Positions 25,405 through 34,298 of a DNA stretch of 52,795 nt are shown here, piece after piece. The stretch covers positions 1 to 52,795 of the forward strand of contig JAYTOY010000083.1 of NCBI GenBank assembly GCA_043747555.1, in the 5' to 3' direction. The notes beneath the pieces are model-generated. The model saw only the letters and a list, made by a program, of their open reading frames with translations. It was not told where the DNA came from and ran no database searches. Numbering within the stretch: position 1 is the first letter of the stretch; every line of letters starts with the position of its first letter. This DNA is from JAYWDA01 sp043747555 (GTDB lineage: Bacteria; Bdellovibrionota; Bdellovibrionia; Bdellovibrionales; Bdellovibrionaceae). Both the position numbers and the translations under genes were made by a program.

Positions 25405-26247
25405 GACTGTTGCTGAGAAACTTGAGGCTAATTTCTTTGAATCATCTTGAGTGATTCGATGAATTTCATCCCAACGAATTTCTAAGCGACTTGCGGCTTG
25501 ATAGCATTGCCAGTTTTTAACCAACTGATCTTTACTTTCGCTTTCAACAATTACGGCCGAAAAAATCTTTTGTTGAAGGACATAGGCCAAACACAGACTT
25601 TCCATGCTTATTTTTGATCGACCGGCCAGATCGGTCAGTTTTTTTAAAGACGGAGCCAAAGACTGATATTTTTCTGGCAAATTATGGACAGATTTGGTTA
25701 AAACCCCACCCATAAACGGCCCCACAGCCTGCAAGGTCTTTCCTGCTTCTAGGGCTTTTTTTAATGCAGCTCCCAACTTTAATGAATTTTCGATCAAATT
25801 AAAAGACACCTGCAGAACTTGCAAAGCAGGTATCTTAGCTGCTGCAAGAATACCTGCCTCGGTTCCGACGAGCACACCGATATTTTGCAGACGATTTTTC
25901 TTTTTTAACTCACCCAGCTCAATCAGCGACTGAGGATTATTTTTTATATCTTCTAGATTTTCAAAGGAAAAGGTCTCAAACCCTTCTAGATCCATTGACT
26001 GACAAGATTGTTCGAAAATATCAGTGACACTGCCTTGATTATTTTCTAAACCCACATTCAATCGAAGATGGGTTTGAACCTTGCAATTGCTTTTTTTTGG
26101 AAAGCGACTGGCAAAGCCTTTTACATCCCTTGCATCCGGGGTGTTAATCCGTGTGATTCCTAATTCAAAAGCACGACCAAGAACAAGGCTTCGATCTGCC
26201 GCTGCTGAAGCCGTTAAGCCCAAGATAAAATCAGGTCTTTTCATCAT
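25402..26247 (-). CDS. Aldo/keto-reductase-like protein with degenerate active site
   Basis: The 281-aa protein follows the AKR barrel in order: short GLTASAAADRSLVLGRAFEL start, helix-strand repeats, LQVSFNLIENSL (in place of QvpyNll) and LQAVGPFMGGVLTKS (in place of the cofactor loop). The catalytic tetrad Asp-Tyr-Lys-His does not appear: the FDTAxxYG box reads INTPDARD and the TK strand reads VQTHLR. It may be a non-catalytic or altered member. It starts within the stop of the sugar transferase gene upstream (ATGA), so it is part of the polysaccharide operon. Role unknown. Confidence 0.6.
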   Translation of the reverse strand: MMKRPDFILGLTASAAADRSLVLGRAFELGITRINTPDARDVKGFASRFPKKSNCKVQTHLRLNVGLENNQGSVTDIFEQSCQSMDLEGFETFSFENLEDIKNNPQSLIELGELKKKNRLQNIGVLVGTEAGILAAAKIPALQVLQVSFNLIENSLKLGAALKKALEAGKTLQAVGPFMGGVLTKSVHNLPEKYQSLAPSLKKLTDLAGRSKISMESLCLAYVLQQKIFSAVIVESESKDQLVKNWQCYQAASRLEIRWDEIHRITQDDSKKLASSFSATV

Positions 26248-27614
26248 CGTCCTTTTCCCAACAAAACCACGCTGACAGTTTTAAGTAGGATTTGTAAATC
26301 CATCAGAAAGGTGAAGTTTTTAATGTAAAATAAATCGTATTGCAATTTTTCGCGAGAGTCTTCGACACTTGCACCATAAGGGTATAAAACTTGAGCCCAA
26401 CCGGTCAACCCAGGCCGCACAATATGCCGAAGATTATAATAAGGAATGGCTTTTTCTAATTCGATATTAAACTCGGGCCGCTCTGGCCTAGGGCCAATAA
26501 AACTCATATCGCCTTTTAAAACATTCCATAGCTGCGGAAGCTCATCCAGCCTGGTCAGCCTAATTAATTTTCCAACAGCGGTGACACGTTGATCGTTTTT
26601 TTGCGCCCACTGGGCTCCGCTAGCTTCAGCATCTTGACGCATGGATCGAAATTTGTAAATCGTAAACGCCTCGCCGTCCTTGCCAGTCCTTGTCTGCTGA
26701 TAGATAACTTGATCTCCCGACGAGTCTACTTTCACCAATAAAGCCGTCATCAGCAACAGGGGCCATGTCACAAGAAGCAGCCCCGCCGAGAAAAAAATAT
26801 CGGTCAGTCTTTTCAATCGCAAACGAAACCGATTGGCCACGAGCGAAAAGCCATCGCTTAAAAAAAACCAGGCCGCTCCTAAGTGAAACACTGGAATTTT
26901 TCGCCAGGTGTATTCGTAAAATTTTGAAAGATCAATAATTCGAAGCCCTGAAAAGCGAGCTTTTAAAAGTTCGCTGCCAATTTCTTTTTCGATCAGGTCC
27001 ATAGGCGCTGCAATCACCCAAGCTGACCATGATTTTTCGGAGGCTAAGCCCAAATTTTTCCATGAAAAAGAGCTGTCATCGTCGGCACCTGGGTCTCGTA
27101 AAGCCCAAAACCAGTGGCCTTGAAAACGATTTTTTTGAAGTTCAAGTTCTAAAAACTCGCGATCCTTTTTCTCAGCAAAAATAAGAATTTTAGCAGCACT
27201 GCGTACTTGTTTAAAGTGGCGCCACAAAACAAAACGGAAAAAAGCGCCAAACAGATAATAAAATAGCAATGAGCCCAGCAATATACCCCGACCAAACAAG
27301 CCCGCCCGATCTGAACTCATTAGGTAATTGAGTAGGATCGTCGCAATAAAAGTAAACACCACTGTAAAAAGCAGACGAAGACTTAAAGGTAAAAAATGAT
27401 CGTCTCGATCCAAATCATAGGTGCCAAAAATATAAAGACTTGCCAGAAGAATAACACCGATCAGCCAAAACGCCGGAGCTGCGGCCAGCTCTTGAAAAAG
27501 CCCCCCTAGACGCAGCCGAAAAATCAAGGCAACGATCAAAGCAAACACAAGGGCATCAACCGCCATGATCCATGCTTTAGTTTTTGGGGTCAGTCGAAAG
27601 CGGTGGCTTTTCAT
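26244..27614 (-). CDS. Polyprenyl-phosphate sugar-1-phosphate transferase (WbaP/WcaJ type)
   Basis: The 456-aa protein has four or five N-terminal membrane helices, a cytoplasmic CoA-binding-like domain (about 130-255) and a C-terminal bacterial sugar transferase domain with YKFRSMRQDA, RLDELPQLWNVLKGDMSFIG, PRPERPEF and RPGLTGWAQV. These enzymes start O-antigen or exopolysaccharide repeat units by moving hexose-1-phosphate from a UDP-sugar to undecaprenyl phosphate at the inner membrane. It lies 23 bases after the GT4 gene. The sugar (glucose, galactose or N-acetyl sugar) cannot be told. Confidence 0.9.
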   Translation of the reverse strand: MKSHRFRLTPKTKAWIMAVDALVFALIVALIFRLRLGGLFQELAAAPAFWLIGVILLASLYIFGTYDLDRDDHFLPLSLRLLFTVVFTFIATILLNYLMSSDRAGLFGRGILLGSLLFYYLFGAFFRFVLWRHFKQVRSAAKILIFAEKKDREFLELELQKNRFQGHWFWALRDPGADDDSSFSWKNLGLASEKSWSAWVIAAPMDLIEKEIGSELLKARFSGLRIIDLSKFYEYTWRKIPVFHLGAAWFFLSDGFSLVANRFRLRLKRLTDIFFSAGLLLVTWPLLLMTALLVKVDSSGDQVIYQQTRTGKDGEAFTIYKFRSMRQDAEASGAQWAQKNDQRVTAVGKLIRLTRLDELPQLWNVLKGDMSFIGPRPERPEFNIELEKAIPYYNLRHIVRPGLTGWAQVLYPYGASVEDSREKLQYDLFYIKNFTFLMDLQILLKTVSVVLLGKGR

Positions 27615-27637
27615 TCAAGTTCTTTCTGTTTTACAAA

Positions 27638-28849
27638 TTATAATTTTAAAGTTTCTAACCAGTCACCGACCAGTTTTGAAAAATTCATCTTTTCTTGAAC
27701 AAAGTGAAGATTTCTTTGTCCCCGCGCTGCGACCTCGGACTCTTGACCTAAGATTTCTAAAATTTTATCTTTTAAAGCTTGTGGATTTTCTGGTGGCACC
27801 ACCCACCCACCTCCGCAAGATTCCAGAAGGCAAGCCCCCTCACCAAAACCTGCGTATAAAACGGCCTTTCCCATAGCCATTAAAGGGAACATTTTTGCGG
27901 GTCGGGTTTCTAGTGCCAGTGGAGAATTGCGAACATGTATCAGCCCCATAAAGGAAATTTGAATATAATCCGCTAAAATCACAGGATCAACAGGATCAAT
28001 AAATATGACTTGGTCCGCTTTTTTTTCGGCGGCCAGCTTCTTTAATCTAGCTTTATCGGAGCCGCCGCCAACCAATAAAAAAACCACTTCAGGGTGATCT
28101 TGCAGCAGCAAGGCCGTTTCAATAACCGTATCTAAGGCGTGAGCATAGCCATGGTTGCCAGCATAGATAAAAACTTTCTTATTTTGTAACTTGAGAGTTT
28201 CAATCAGTTTTTCTGAAATAGGGCGAGGATGAAAAACTTGGGTATCGACGCCATTAGGTAGAAAAAGCACTTTTCCCGCAGACAGATTTTTTTCGCTTAA
28301 AAGAATCTCACGCACTCCTTCGGTCACAGCAACAACGTATTTAGATTTTTTATAAATCCACGCCTCTAAGCCTAAGGCGAATTTCATAAATACCTTTGTC
28401 CCTAAGCCTTGCAAATGCTCAACGGACCTCGGCCAAAGGTCTGCGACATAAAAAACCATCGGCACCTTGAAAACTCGACTGAAAATAAACCCAGTTAAAC
28501 CTAAAAACAAAGGTCCCGAATTGACCATTACCAAATCAGGTTTTTTAATTTTAAAAAGCCCTCCGCAGGCCGTTACCATCAAGGATAAATAAGTCAGCAA
28601 ACGACCCAGGGCCTTGCCTTGCGAAGTCCAAAGCCAAAACCTATGAAGCGTAGCTCCTTGAAATTTCTCGCTTTGATAAAATAAACCTTGATAGCTTGAG
28701 TCGATGCGCCCTTGAGGATAATTCGGCATGGCCGTGACCACTTCAACCGAATGACCCAATTGCTGCAAAGCTCGCGAAGTTGCTGCTAACCTTGTCTGGG
28801 CCGCACCTACTTCAGGAGGAAAATACTGAGTAATGATTAAAAATTTCAT
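27638..28849 (-). CDS. Family 4 glycosyltransferase (WbuB-like)
   Basis: The 403-aa GT-B protein starts MKFLIITQYFPPEVGAAQTR, a signature of WbuB-like transferases, with EVVTAMPNYPQG next. The C-terminal Rossmann half has KVLFLPNGVDTQVF, FIYAGNHGYAHALDT, FLLVGGGSDKARL and the sugar-nucleotide loop around PLMAMGKAVLYAGFGEGA. WbuB adds a deoxy-aminohexose in O-antigen assembly; the donor here may be the amidino sugar made by the neighbouring genes (inference). Its start overlaps hisF by 4 bases, so the two are coupled. Confidence 0.85.
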   Translation of the reverse strand: MKFLIITQYFPPEVGAAQTRLAATSRALQQLGHSVEVVTAMPNYPQGRIDSSYQGLFYQSEKFQGATLHRFWLWTSQGKALGRLLTYLSLMVTACGGLFKIKKPDLVMVNSGPLFLGLTGFIFSRVFKVPMVFYVADLWPRSVEHLQGLGTKVFMKFALGLEAWIYKKSKYVVAVTEGVREILLSEKNLSAGKVLFLPNGVDTQVFHPRPISEKLIETLKLQNKKVFIYAGNHGYAHALDTVIETALLLQDHPEVVFLLVGGGSDKARLKKLAAEKKADQVIFIDPVDPVILADYIQISFMGLIHVRNSPLALETRPAKMFPLMAMGKAVLYAGFGEGACLLESCGGGWVVPPENPQALKDKILEILGQESEVAARGQRNLHFVQEKMNFSKLVGDWLETLKL

Positions 28850-29634
28850 ACCGGGGATTGAAACAATTCTCGCAGCTCGGCGGGCCTTGGATAATTGATT
28901 AAAACTCCGCGAAGTTTTCCATGAAAAACAAACATTGAACCGGCTGCAACCGCCGAGGCTCCCGCTCCGTAAATAGCTCGATGGAAGTCTTTCAGCTCAT
29001 GGGCTCCACCACAAGCAACCACAGGAACAGAGACCGCCTGGCTCACTTCTTGAATAATTTCTAAGTCGTAACCAGATCTGGTGCCATCCCGATCAATGGA
29101 ATTTAATAAAATTTCTCCGGCCCCAAGCTCTTCCATGCGACGGGCATATTCGACAGGCGCTACTTTGTTCGGCTTTCTTCCGTAATCAACAAAAGTATCA
29201 TAACGACCCCAGAAGTTTTTTTTGACATCAATCGACGCAACAACACTTTGGTTGCCGTAAGCGTGCGCGGTTTTTTCAAGCAAGGCTGGGTGTATAGAAC
29301 CGGCCGTATTGAAGGCAATTTTTTCGACACCCGTCAGAAATAATTTCTCGACCTGAGCAAATTCCCGAACAGCTCCGCCATAGGTCACTGGCATAAATGC
29401 TTCACTGATAATTTCAGAAAGCTGAGCCCATTGGGGAGCGTGGCCATTTCGGCCGCTGGTGATATCAATTAAAATCAACTCATCGACTTCACTGTCGTTA
29501 AAAATCTTCATGGCATTGATAGGATCACCAATATATTTTGGTTGATCAAATTGGATGGTTTTAACAAGCCCATCGCCGCTTAAAAGCAATATGGGAATCA
29601 CTCGCGGTCGCATTTTTTTCATCCCCAAGCTCAT
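28846..29634 (-). CDS. hisF: HisF-like cyclase/ammonia-using subunit, sugar-amidation paralogue
   Basis: The 262-aa half-barrel protein has the HisF features RPRVIPILLLSGDGLVKT, ELILIDITS, VASIDVKK, ILLNSIDRDGT and VVACGGAHE. In histidine synthesis HisF uses ammonia from HisH. Here no other his genes are near, hisH overlaps upstream and a WbpG-type amidotransferase stands across the divergent gap, the same trio as wbpG-hisH2-hisF2 of Pseudomonas O-antigen loci. I therefore assign it to amidine formation on a diamino-sugar. The start overlaps hisH (CTATGA). Confidence 0.8.
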   Translation of the reverse strand: MSLGMKKMRPRVIPILLLSGDGLVKTIQFDQPKYIGDPINAMKIFNDSEVDELILIDITSGRNGHAPQWAQLSEIISEAFMPVTYGGAVREFAQVEKLFLTGVEKIAFNTAGSIHPALLEKTAHAYGNQSVVASIDVKKNFWGRYDTFVDYGRKPNKVAPVEYARRMEELGAGEILLNSIDRDGTRSGYDLEIIQEVSQAVSVPVVACGGAHELKDFHRAIYGAGASAVAAGSMFVFHGKLRGVLINYPRPAELRELFQSPV

Positions 29635-30239
29635 AGCTTCTCCGCAAAATTTTTAAACAGCGTCATGCCAAATTTATGACTTTTTTCGGGATGAAATTGC
29701 ACGCCATAAAGATTTTCTTTTTGCACGGCTGAAGTAAAAGTCACACCGTAATCAGTTTGCAGCAAATCATAATCGGAAACCTTTGTTTCCATATAATAAG
29801 AATGCGCGAAATAAAACCGCGGCTCATTTTCGAAATTTTCAAGAAGCTTTGAATCCTTTAGGGGTTTCACCCAATTCCATCCCATATGAGGAACTTTCAA
29901 ATCTTTTTGGCTTTTAAATTTTTTCACTTCAGCAGGAATCCACCCTAAACCGGCTTCAGCACCCTCTTCACTTTTTTCTGCTAGCATTTGAAAACCCACG
30001 CAAATTCCTAAGGTGGGCGTTTTTTCGACTAAAACTTTTTTCTGAAGCAGTGGAATTAATCCCGATTTTTGCAAGGCTTGCATGCAAAAATCAAATCGCC
30101 CAATGCCTGGCAGCACAAGTTTTGTCGCTTGTGCGATGACCGTTGGATCCTTTGAAATTTGCGAAGTGGCACCGACTTTTTTAAACATATTCTGAACAGA
30201 GCCTAGGTTGCCCACTTCATAGTCAATAATGACAATCAT
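29631..30239 (-). CDS. hisH: HisH-like glutamine amidotransferase, sugar-amidation paralogue
   Basis: The 202-aa class I glutaminase has the full triad: C80 in LGICVGFQM, H183 and E185 in VQFHPEKS. It also has the oxyanion-region start IVIIDYEVGNLGSVQN. It releases ammonia from glutamine for the HisF-like partner encoded by the next, overlapping gene. By context (WbpG gene 81 bases away and divergent) it supplies the nitrogen for sugar amidation rather than histidine synthesis; the family trio in P. aeruginosa is the basis. It is the first gene of the long leftward operon that continues to galE. Confidence 0.82.
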   Translation of the reverse strand: MIVIIDYEVGNLGSVQNMFKKVGATSQISKDPTVIAQATKLVLPGIGRFDFCMQALQKSGLIPLLQKKVLVEKTPTLGICVGFQMLAEKSEEGAEAGLGWIPAEVKKFKSQKDLKVPHMGWNWVKPLKDSKLLENFENEPRFYFAHSYYMETKVSDYDLLQTDYGVTFTSAVQKENLYGVQFHPEKSHKFGMTLFKNFAEKL

Positions 30240-30320
30240 CCCTCGAGAATAATGGCTTTAAACGCTGAATGTCAACGAAGGGAGTTGCCTGCTTTGCCAC
30301 TTCGGTGATTCATTGAATTA

Positions 30321-31433
30321 ATGATTTCTTATCAAATTTGTCAGCGCTGTGTGATGGACACAACCGACCCTCATATTCGGTTTAATCAGCAGGGCCTCTG
30401 TAATCACTGTGAAGCCTATGATCAGCTTAAAAAAGATTGGCCTTTACAAACTTTGATGAAAGAAAACACTCTTGAAAATCATTTTGCGCAGATAAAAGAA
30501 GATGGCAAAGGCAAGGAATGGGATTGTCTTGTTGGCCTTTCTGGCGGCGTCGATAGCTCGTATATTGCTTGGCTGGCTCATCAGCACGGACTGCGCCCAC
30601 TTTGTGTGCATTTAGACAACGGTTGGAATTCTGAGCTGGCGACAGCCAACATTCACGGCATTGTTTCTAAACTTGGCTTTGAACTGCACACGTATGTGAT
30701 CGACTGGCAGGAATTTAAGGATCTACAAAGAGCTTTCTTCAGCGCGCACGTTGTTGATATTGAAATGCTCAGTGACCATGCCATTTTTGGTGTGATTTTA
30801 AAACTAGCTCGGCAGTACAATTTAAAGCATATTCTAAGTGGCGCCAATCATTCGACCGAAGCGATTATGCCAAAAGCTTGGGTTCACCGAAAGTCTGATG
30901 AAAAAAATATCAAATCTATTCATGCACGGCACGGCACAAAAAAATTAAAAACATTTCCTTTTGTCAGTACTCTTCAGCATGTGTTTTTTATGTACGGCAT
31001 GCGGTACCAGGTTCATAAGCCGCTCAACTGGATTGATTACAACAAAGCCAGCGCCAAAGAACTTTTACAGCGTGAATTGGGCTGGCGTGATTATGGTGGT
31101 AAGCATTATGAATCCATTTTTACGAAATTTTACCAAGCTCATATTTTACCAACAAAATTTAAGATCGATAAGCGTAAAGCCCACCTCTCGACCTTGATCA
31201 ACTCGCATCAAATCACCCGCGATCAGGCTTTGACCGAGCTGAATGTGCCACTTTACCAACCCCAAGAGTTAGAGTCAGATACCGAATATGTCTGCAAAAA
31301 ACTGGGATTTACTCGGTCGGAAATGGAAGAATATCTGTCTTCTCCGGCTGTGGCCCATAGCAGCTATGCTTCGGATCAGCCGATTTATGATTTCTTGTAT
31401 TGGATTCGTGAAAACATCGTCCGTCGCACTTGA
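30321..31433 (+). CDS. wbpG: N-acetyl sugar amidotransferase (WbpG/PseA-type)
   Basis: The 370-aa protein has an N-terminal zinc ribbon (CxxC at 7/10 and 27/30: QRCVMDT, LCNHCEAY), then a PP-loop ATPase motif SGGVDSS (74-80), as in ATP-dependent amidases. Other boxes are CVHLDNGWN and ILSGANHSTEAIMPKAW. WbpG activates the carbonyl of an N-acetyl group so that ammonia from HisH/HisF gives an amidine, as in the ManNAc3NAmA of Pseudomonas O5 antigen. It is the first gene of the rightward operon. There is no strong Shine-Dalgarno before the ATG. Confidence 0.88.
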   Translation: MISYQICQRCVMDTTDPHIRFNQQGLCNHCEAYDQLKKDWPLQTLMKENTLENHFAQIKEDGKGKEWDCLVGLSGGVDSSYIAWLAHQHGLRPLCVHLDNGWNSELATANIHGIVSKLGFELHTYVIDWQEFKDLQRAFFSAHVVDIEMLSDHAIFGVILKLARQYNLKHILSGANHSTEAIMPKAWVHRKSDEKNIKSIHARHGTKKLKTFPFVSTLQHVFFMYGMRYQVHKPLNWIDYNKASAKELLQRELGWRDYGGKHYESIFTKFYQAHILPTKFKIDKRKAHLSTLINSHQITRDQALTELNVPLYQPQELESDTEYVCKKLGFTRSEMEEYLSSPAVAHSSYASDQPIYDFLYWIRENIVRRT

Positions 31434-31478
31434 AAAGCCCTTAAAAGCCAAGTAATTTATTCCTCTACGGAGTTATCC

Positions 31479-32540
31479 ATGCTGAACTTTGCACTGATCG
31501 GTTGCGGCCGAATTGCTAAACGCCATAGCGAGCTTTTGGGTCTTGGTCAAATTCCCGGCGCGCGTCTTGCTGCCGTTGCAGATATTGAATTGAACCGCGC
31601 TCAAGCCATCGGCGAAAAATTTAAAATTCCGTACTATCAAGATTTTCGCGAAATGCTGCAAAAAGAAAAAATCGATGTTGTCACGATTTTAACACCCAGT
31701 GGAATGCACGCCGAGCATGCTGTCGCTGTCGCCGAATTCAAAAAACATATCGTTGTTGAAAAACCGATGGCCTTGACACTCGCTGACGCAGAAAAAATGA
31801 TTGCGGCCAGTGAAAAAAATAAAGTTGAACTTTTCGTCGTTAAACAAAATCGCTTTAATGTCCCCGTCGTTCGTCTGCGCCAGGAATTGGAATCTGGTCG
31901 CTTCGGGCGATTAGTCATGGGAACAGTCCGCGTTCGATGGTGCCGCGATCAAAGTTATTACGATCAAGACTCTTGGCGCGGCACGTGGCAGTACGATGGT
32001 GGTGCCTTCACTAACCAGGCCAGCCATCATGTCGATCTTTTGCACTGGATGATGGGCGACGTCGAATCGGTTTTTGCAAAATCAGGGACTTTTTTGGTGA
32101 ATACTGAAACTGAGGACACGGGCGTTGCTCTTTTAAAATTTAAAAATGGCGCTTTGGGTGTGATTGAAGCGACCACAGCCTGTCGCCCAAAAGATTTAGA
32201 AGGTTCGATTTCAATTTTAGGTGAACGCGGCAGCGTTGAAATCAGTGGCTTTGCAGTGAACCAAATGCGCACTTGGAATTTTAAACCAACAACACAAGAA
32301 GATGAAAATATCATCCAAAATTATTCGGTCAACCCACCTAGCGTTTACGGATACGGCCACAAAGCCTTTCTTGATCATGTTGTTGAAAGTTTAACAGAAG
32401 GCAAAAAAAGTTTCCTCAGTGGCCGCGAGGGTAAAAAAAGTTTAGAGCTGATCACAGCCATCTATGAATCGATTGAAACAAAGAAAGAAATTACATTCCC
32501 CTTTACTCCGACCCATTGTCGATTAGGTAAAAGCCTATGA
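31479..32540 (+). CDS. wbpB: Gfo/Idh/MocA oxidoreductase, WbpB-like
   Basis: The 353-aa protein begins with a Rossmann NAD site (FALIGCGRIAKRH) and the family box VVEKPMALTLADAE. The substrate-domain motifs VKQNRFNVPV, VRVRWCRDQSYYDQ and GTWQYDGGAFTNQASHHVDL closely follow the WbpB type, which oxidises C3 of UDP-GlcNAc uronic acid. The resulting 3-keto sugar is the substrate for the aminotransferase encoded two genes on. A Shine-Dalgarno CGGAG sits 7 bases before the ATG. It overlaps the acetyltransferase gene by 4 bases. Confidence 0.85.
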   Translation: MLNFALIGCGRIAKRHSELLGLGQIPGARLAAVADIELNRAQAIGEKFKIPYYQDFREMLQKEKIDVVTILTPSGMHAEHAVAVAEFKKHIVVEKPMALTLADAEKMIAASEKNKVELFVVKQNRFNVPVVRLRQELESGRFGRLVMGTVRVRWCRDQSYYDQDSWRGTWQYDGGAFTNQASHHVDLLHWMMGDVESVFAKSGTFLVNTETEDTGVALLKFKNGALGVIEATTACRPKDLEGSISILGERGSVEISGFAVNQMRTWNFKPTTQEDENIIQNYSVNPPSVYGYGHKAFLDHVVESLTEGKKSFLSGREGKKSLELITAIYESIETKKEITFPFTPTHCRLGKSL

Positions 32541-33124
32541 TTGCAAAAACAGCAATAATATATCCGCAGGTTAAATTGGGAAAGAATGTGATCATCGAAG
32601 ATTACTGCATCATTGGAGCACCGCTTCGCGATGGCTCCACTCCAGAAACGAAGATTGGCGATAATGCCCACTTAAGATCTTTTACAGTGATCTATGCAGG
32701 TAACCAGATTGGTCATGATTTTCAAACAGGTAATAAAGCAAACATTCGCGAAAACAATACAATTGGCGATCATGTCAGCATCGGAACCTTAAGCGTTATT
32801 GAACATCATGTCGTGATTGAGGATGGCGTCCGCGTTCATACAAATGCTTTTATTCCAGAATACTCAATTTTAAAAAAATGCTGCTGGATTGGACCTCATG
32901 TTGTTTTAACGAATGCAAAAGTTCCTTTATCTTCTGAGGCAAAAAATAATTTAAAAGGTCCTACCATTGAAGCTCACGCAATCGTCGGTGCCAACAGCAC
33001 AATTTCACCAGGAGTTGTGGTTGAAGCCCATGCCCTCATTGGCTCGGCGTCGAATGTGACTAAAAATATATCGGCTCATCAAGTGGCTTACGGACATCCC
33101 GCTTTGGAAAAAAGGAAACGCTAA
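32537..33124 (+). CDS. wbpD: Left-handed beta-helix N-acetyltransferase, WbpD-like
   Basis: The 195-aa protein consists of hexapeptide repeats of the LxxxxIGxx type (QVKLGKNVIIEDYC, KANIRENNTIGDH, SIGTLSVIEHHV, TISPGVVVEAH). WbpD acetylates the 3-amino group of UDP-GlcNAc3N uronic acid; the size (WbpD is about 190 aa) and gene order (wbpB-D-E) agree. The enzyme acts as a trimer using acetyl-CoA. The start ATGA overlaps wbpB and the stop is directly followed by the aminotransferase ATG. Confidence 0.82.
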   Translation: MIAKTAIIYPQVKLGKNVIIEDYCIIGAPLRDGSTPETKIGDNAHLRSFTVIYAGNQIGHDFQTGNKANIRENNTIGDHVSIGTLSVIEHHVVIEDGVRVHTNAFIPEYSILKKCCWIGPHVVLTNAKVPLSSEAKNNLKGPTIEAHAIVGANSTISPGVVVEAHALIGSASNVTKNISAHQVAYGHPALEKRKR

Positions 33125-34252
33125 ATGGATATTCCATTGATGGACATTCAAGCCCAATATTTAAGTGTTAAAGATGAAATTGATAAAACTGTTCAAAAGG
33201 TCATCCATCAGGCCCAGTTTGTCGGCGGCGAAGAAAAGGATCTTTTTGAACAAGAATTCAGTGCCGCCTTCGGCGTTAAGCATTCAATTGGGGTCGGTAA
33301 TGGTACAGATGCAATTTTTCTGATCCTTAAGGCTTTGGGTATTGGCACCGGTGATGAAGTTGTAACAGCTGCAAATTCATTTATTGCTTCCTCTGAAGCC
33401 ATCACGGCTTGCGGAGCTCGCGTTGTTTTTTGTGATATCGATCAGTCTTCTTCGTTGATGGATTTGAATTTGCTGGAAAGTATTCTTAAAAAATCCTCTT
33501 TCAAAAATGGCGGAAAAATAAAGGCCATTTTACCGGTTCACCTTTACGGCCGGATTTTAGATATGACGGCCTTGATAGCGTTAGCTCAAAAATACGATGT
33601 CAAAATGATCGAAGACGCAGCCCAAGCGCACTTGGCTCGCTGGCAGGGCCAATGTGCAGGAACTTTCGGGCAGGCTGGAACTTTTAGTTTTTACCCAGGA
33701 AAAAATTTAGGCGCTTTCGGAGATGCCGGTGCCGTTGTCACCAACGATTCAGACCTTGCCCACAAAGTTAGAAAGCTTGCTAACCACGGCCGAATTTCAA
33801 AATACGACCATGATATGGAAGGCTTTAATTCGCGCTTAGATACTTTGCAAGCTGCTATTTTAAGAGTAAAACTTCGGCATCTGCCTAAATGGACAGCGGC
33901 TCGTCAGCAAAAAGCACAAAGATATCATCAGTTATTAGAAAATCTACCCCAAGTCCTTCGTCCGGTGATGCCACCGACGGAACAACACTGCTTTCATCTT
34001 TATGTCACCCATGTCGAGAATCGTGATCATGTTCTTGAAGGTTTAAAGAAAAAAAATATTCATGCAGGTATTCACTACCCGATCGCTTTGCCGTTTTTAA
34101 AGGCTTATTCTTATTTAAAACATCAACCCCAAGATTTTCCTGTGGCTTACCGTTTACAAAGTCGAGCTTTAAGCCTTCCGTTGTATCCCGAGATGACTAC
34201 GGAACAACAAGACTATGTGGTGCAAAGTTTGGCACAAGTCCTAGCGACTTGA
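33125..34252 (+). CDS. wbpE: DegT/DnrJ/EryC1 sugar aminotransferase, WbpE-like
   Basis: The 375-aa fold-type I PLP enzyme has GVGNGTDAIFLILKALG (phosphate-binding turn), AILPVHLYGRI, IEDAAQAHLA and the internal aldimine lysine in FYPGKNLGAFGD (about K193). It would transaminate the 3-keto sugar made by the WbpB-like enzyme. The start follows the acetyltransferase stop with no gap. A UDP-dehydrogenase gene follows after 46 bases with its own Shine-Dalgarno. Confidence 0.87.
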   Translation: MDIPLMDIQAQYLSVKDEIDKTVQKVIHQAQFVGGEEKDLFEQEFSAAFGVKHSIGVGNGTDAIFLILKALGIGTGDEVVTAANSFIASSEAITACGARVVFCDIDQSSSLMDLNLLESILKKSSFKNGGKIKAILPVHLYGRILDMTALIALAQKYDVKMIEDAAQAHLARWQGQCAGTFGQAGTFSFYPGKNLGAFGDAGAVVTNDSDLAHKVRKLANHGRISKYDHDMEGFNSRLDTLQAAILRVKLRHLPKWTAARQQKAQRYHQLLENLPQVLRPVMPPTEQHCFHLYVTHVENRDHVLEGLKKKNIHAGIHYPIALPFLKAYSYLKHQPQDFPVAYRLQSRALSLPLYPEMTTEQQDYVVQSLAQVLAT

Positions 34253-34298
34253 ATCGAATTATGTTTTAATTAAGTACATTTTTTTGAGGAGAAGATTT

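Noticed and set aside
28846..30239. hisH and hisF as part of histidine biosynthesis
   Set aside because: No other his genes are near, and WbpG plus wbpB/D/E neighbours match the sugar-amidation trio.
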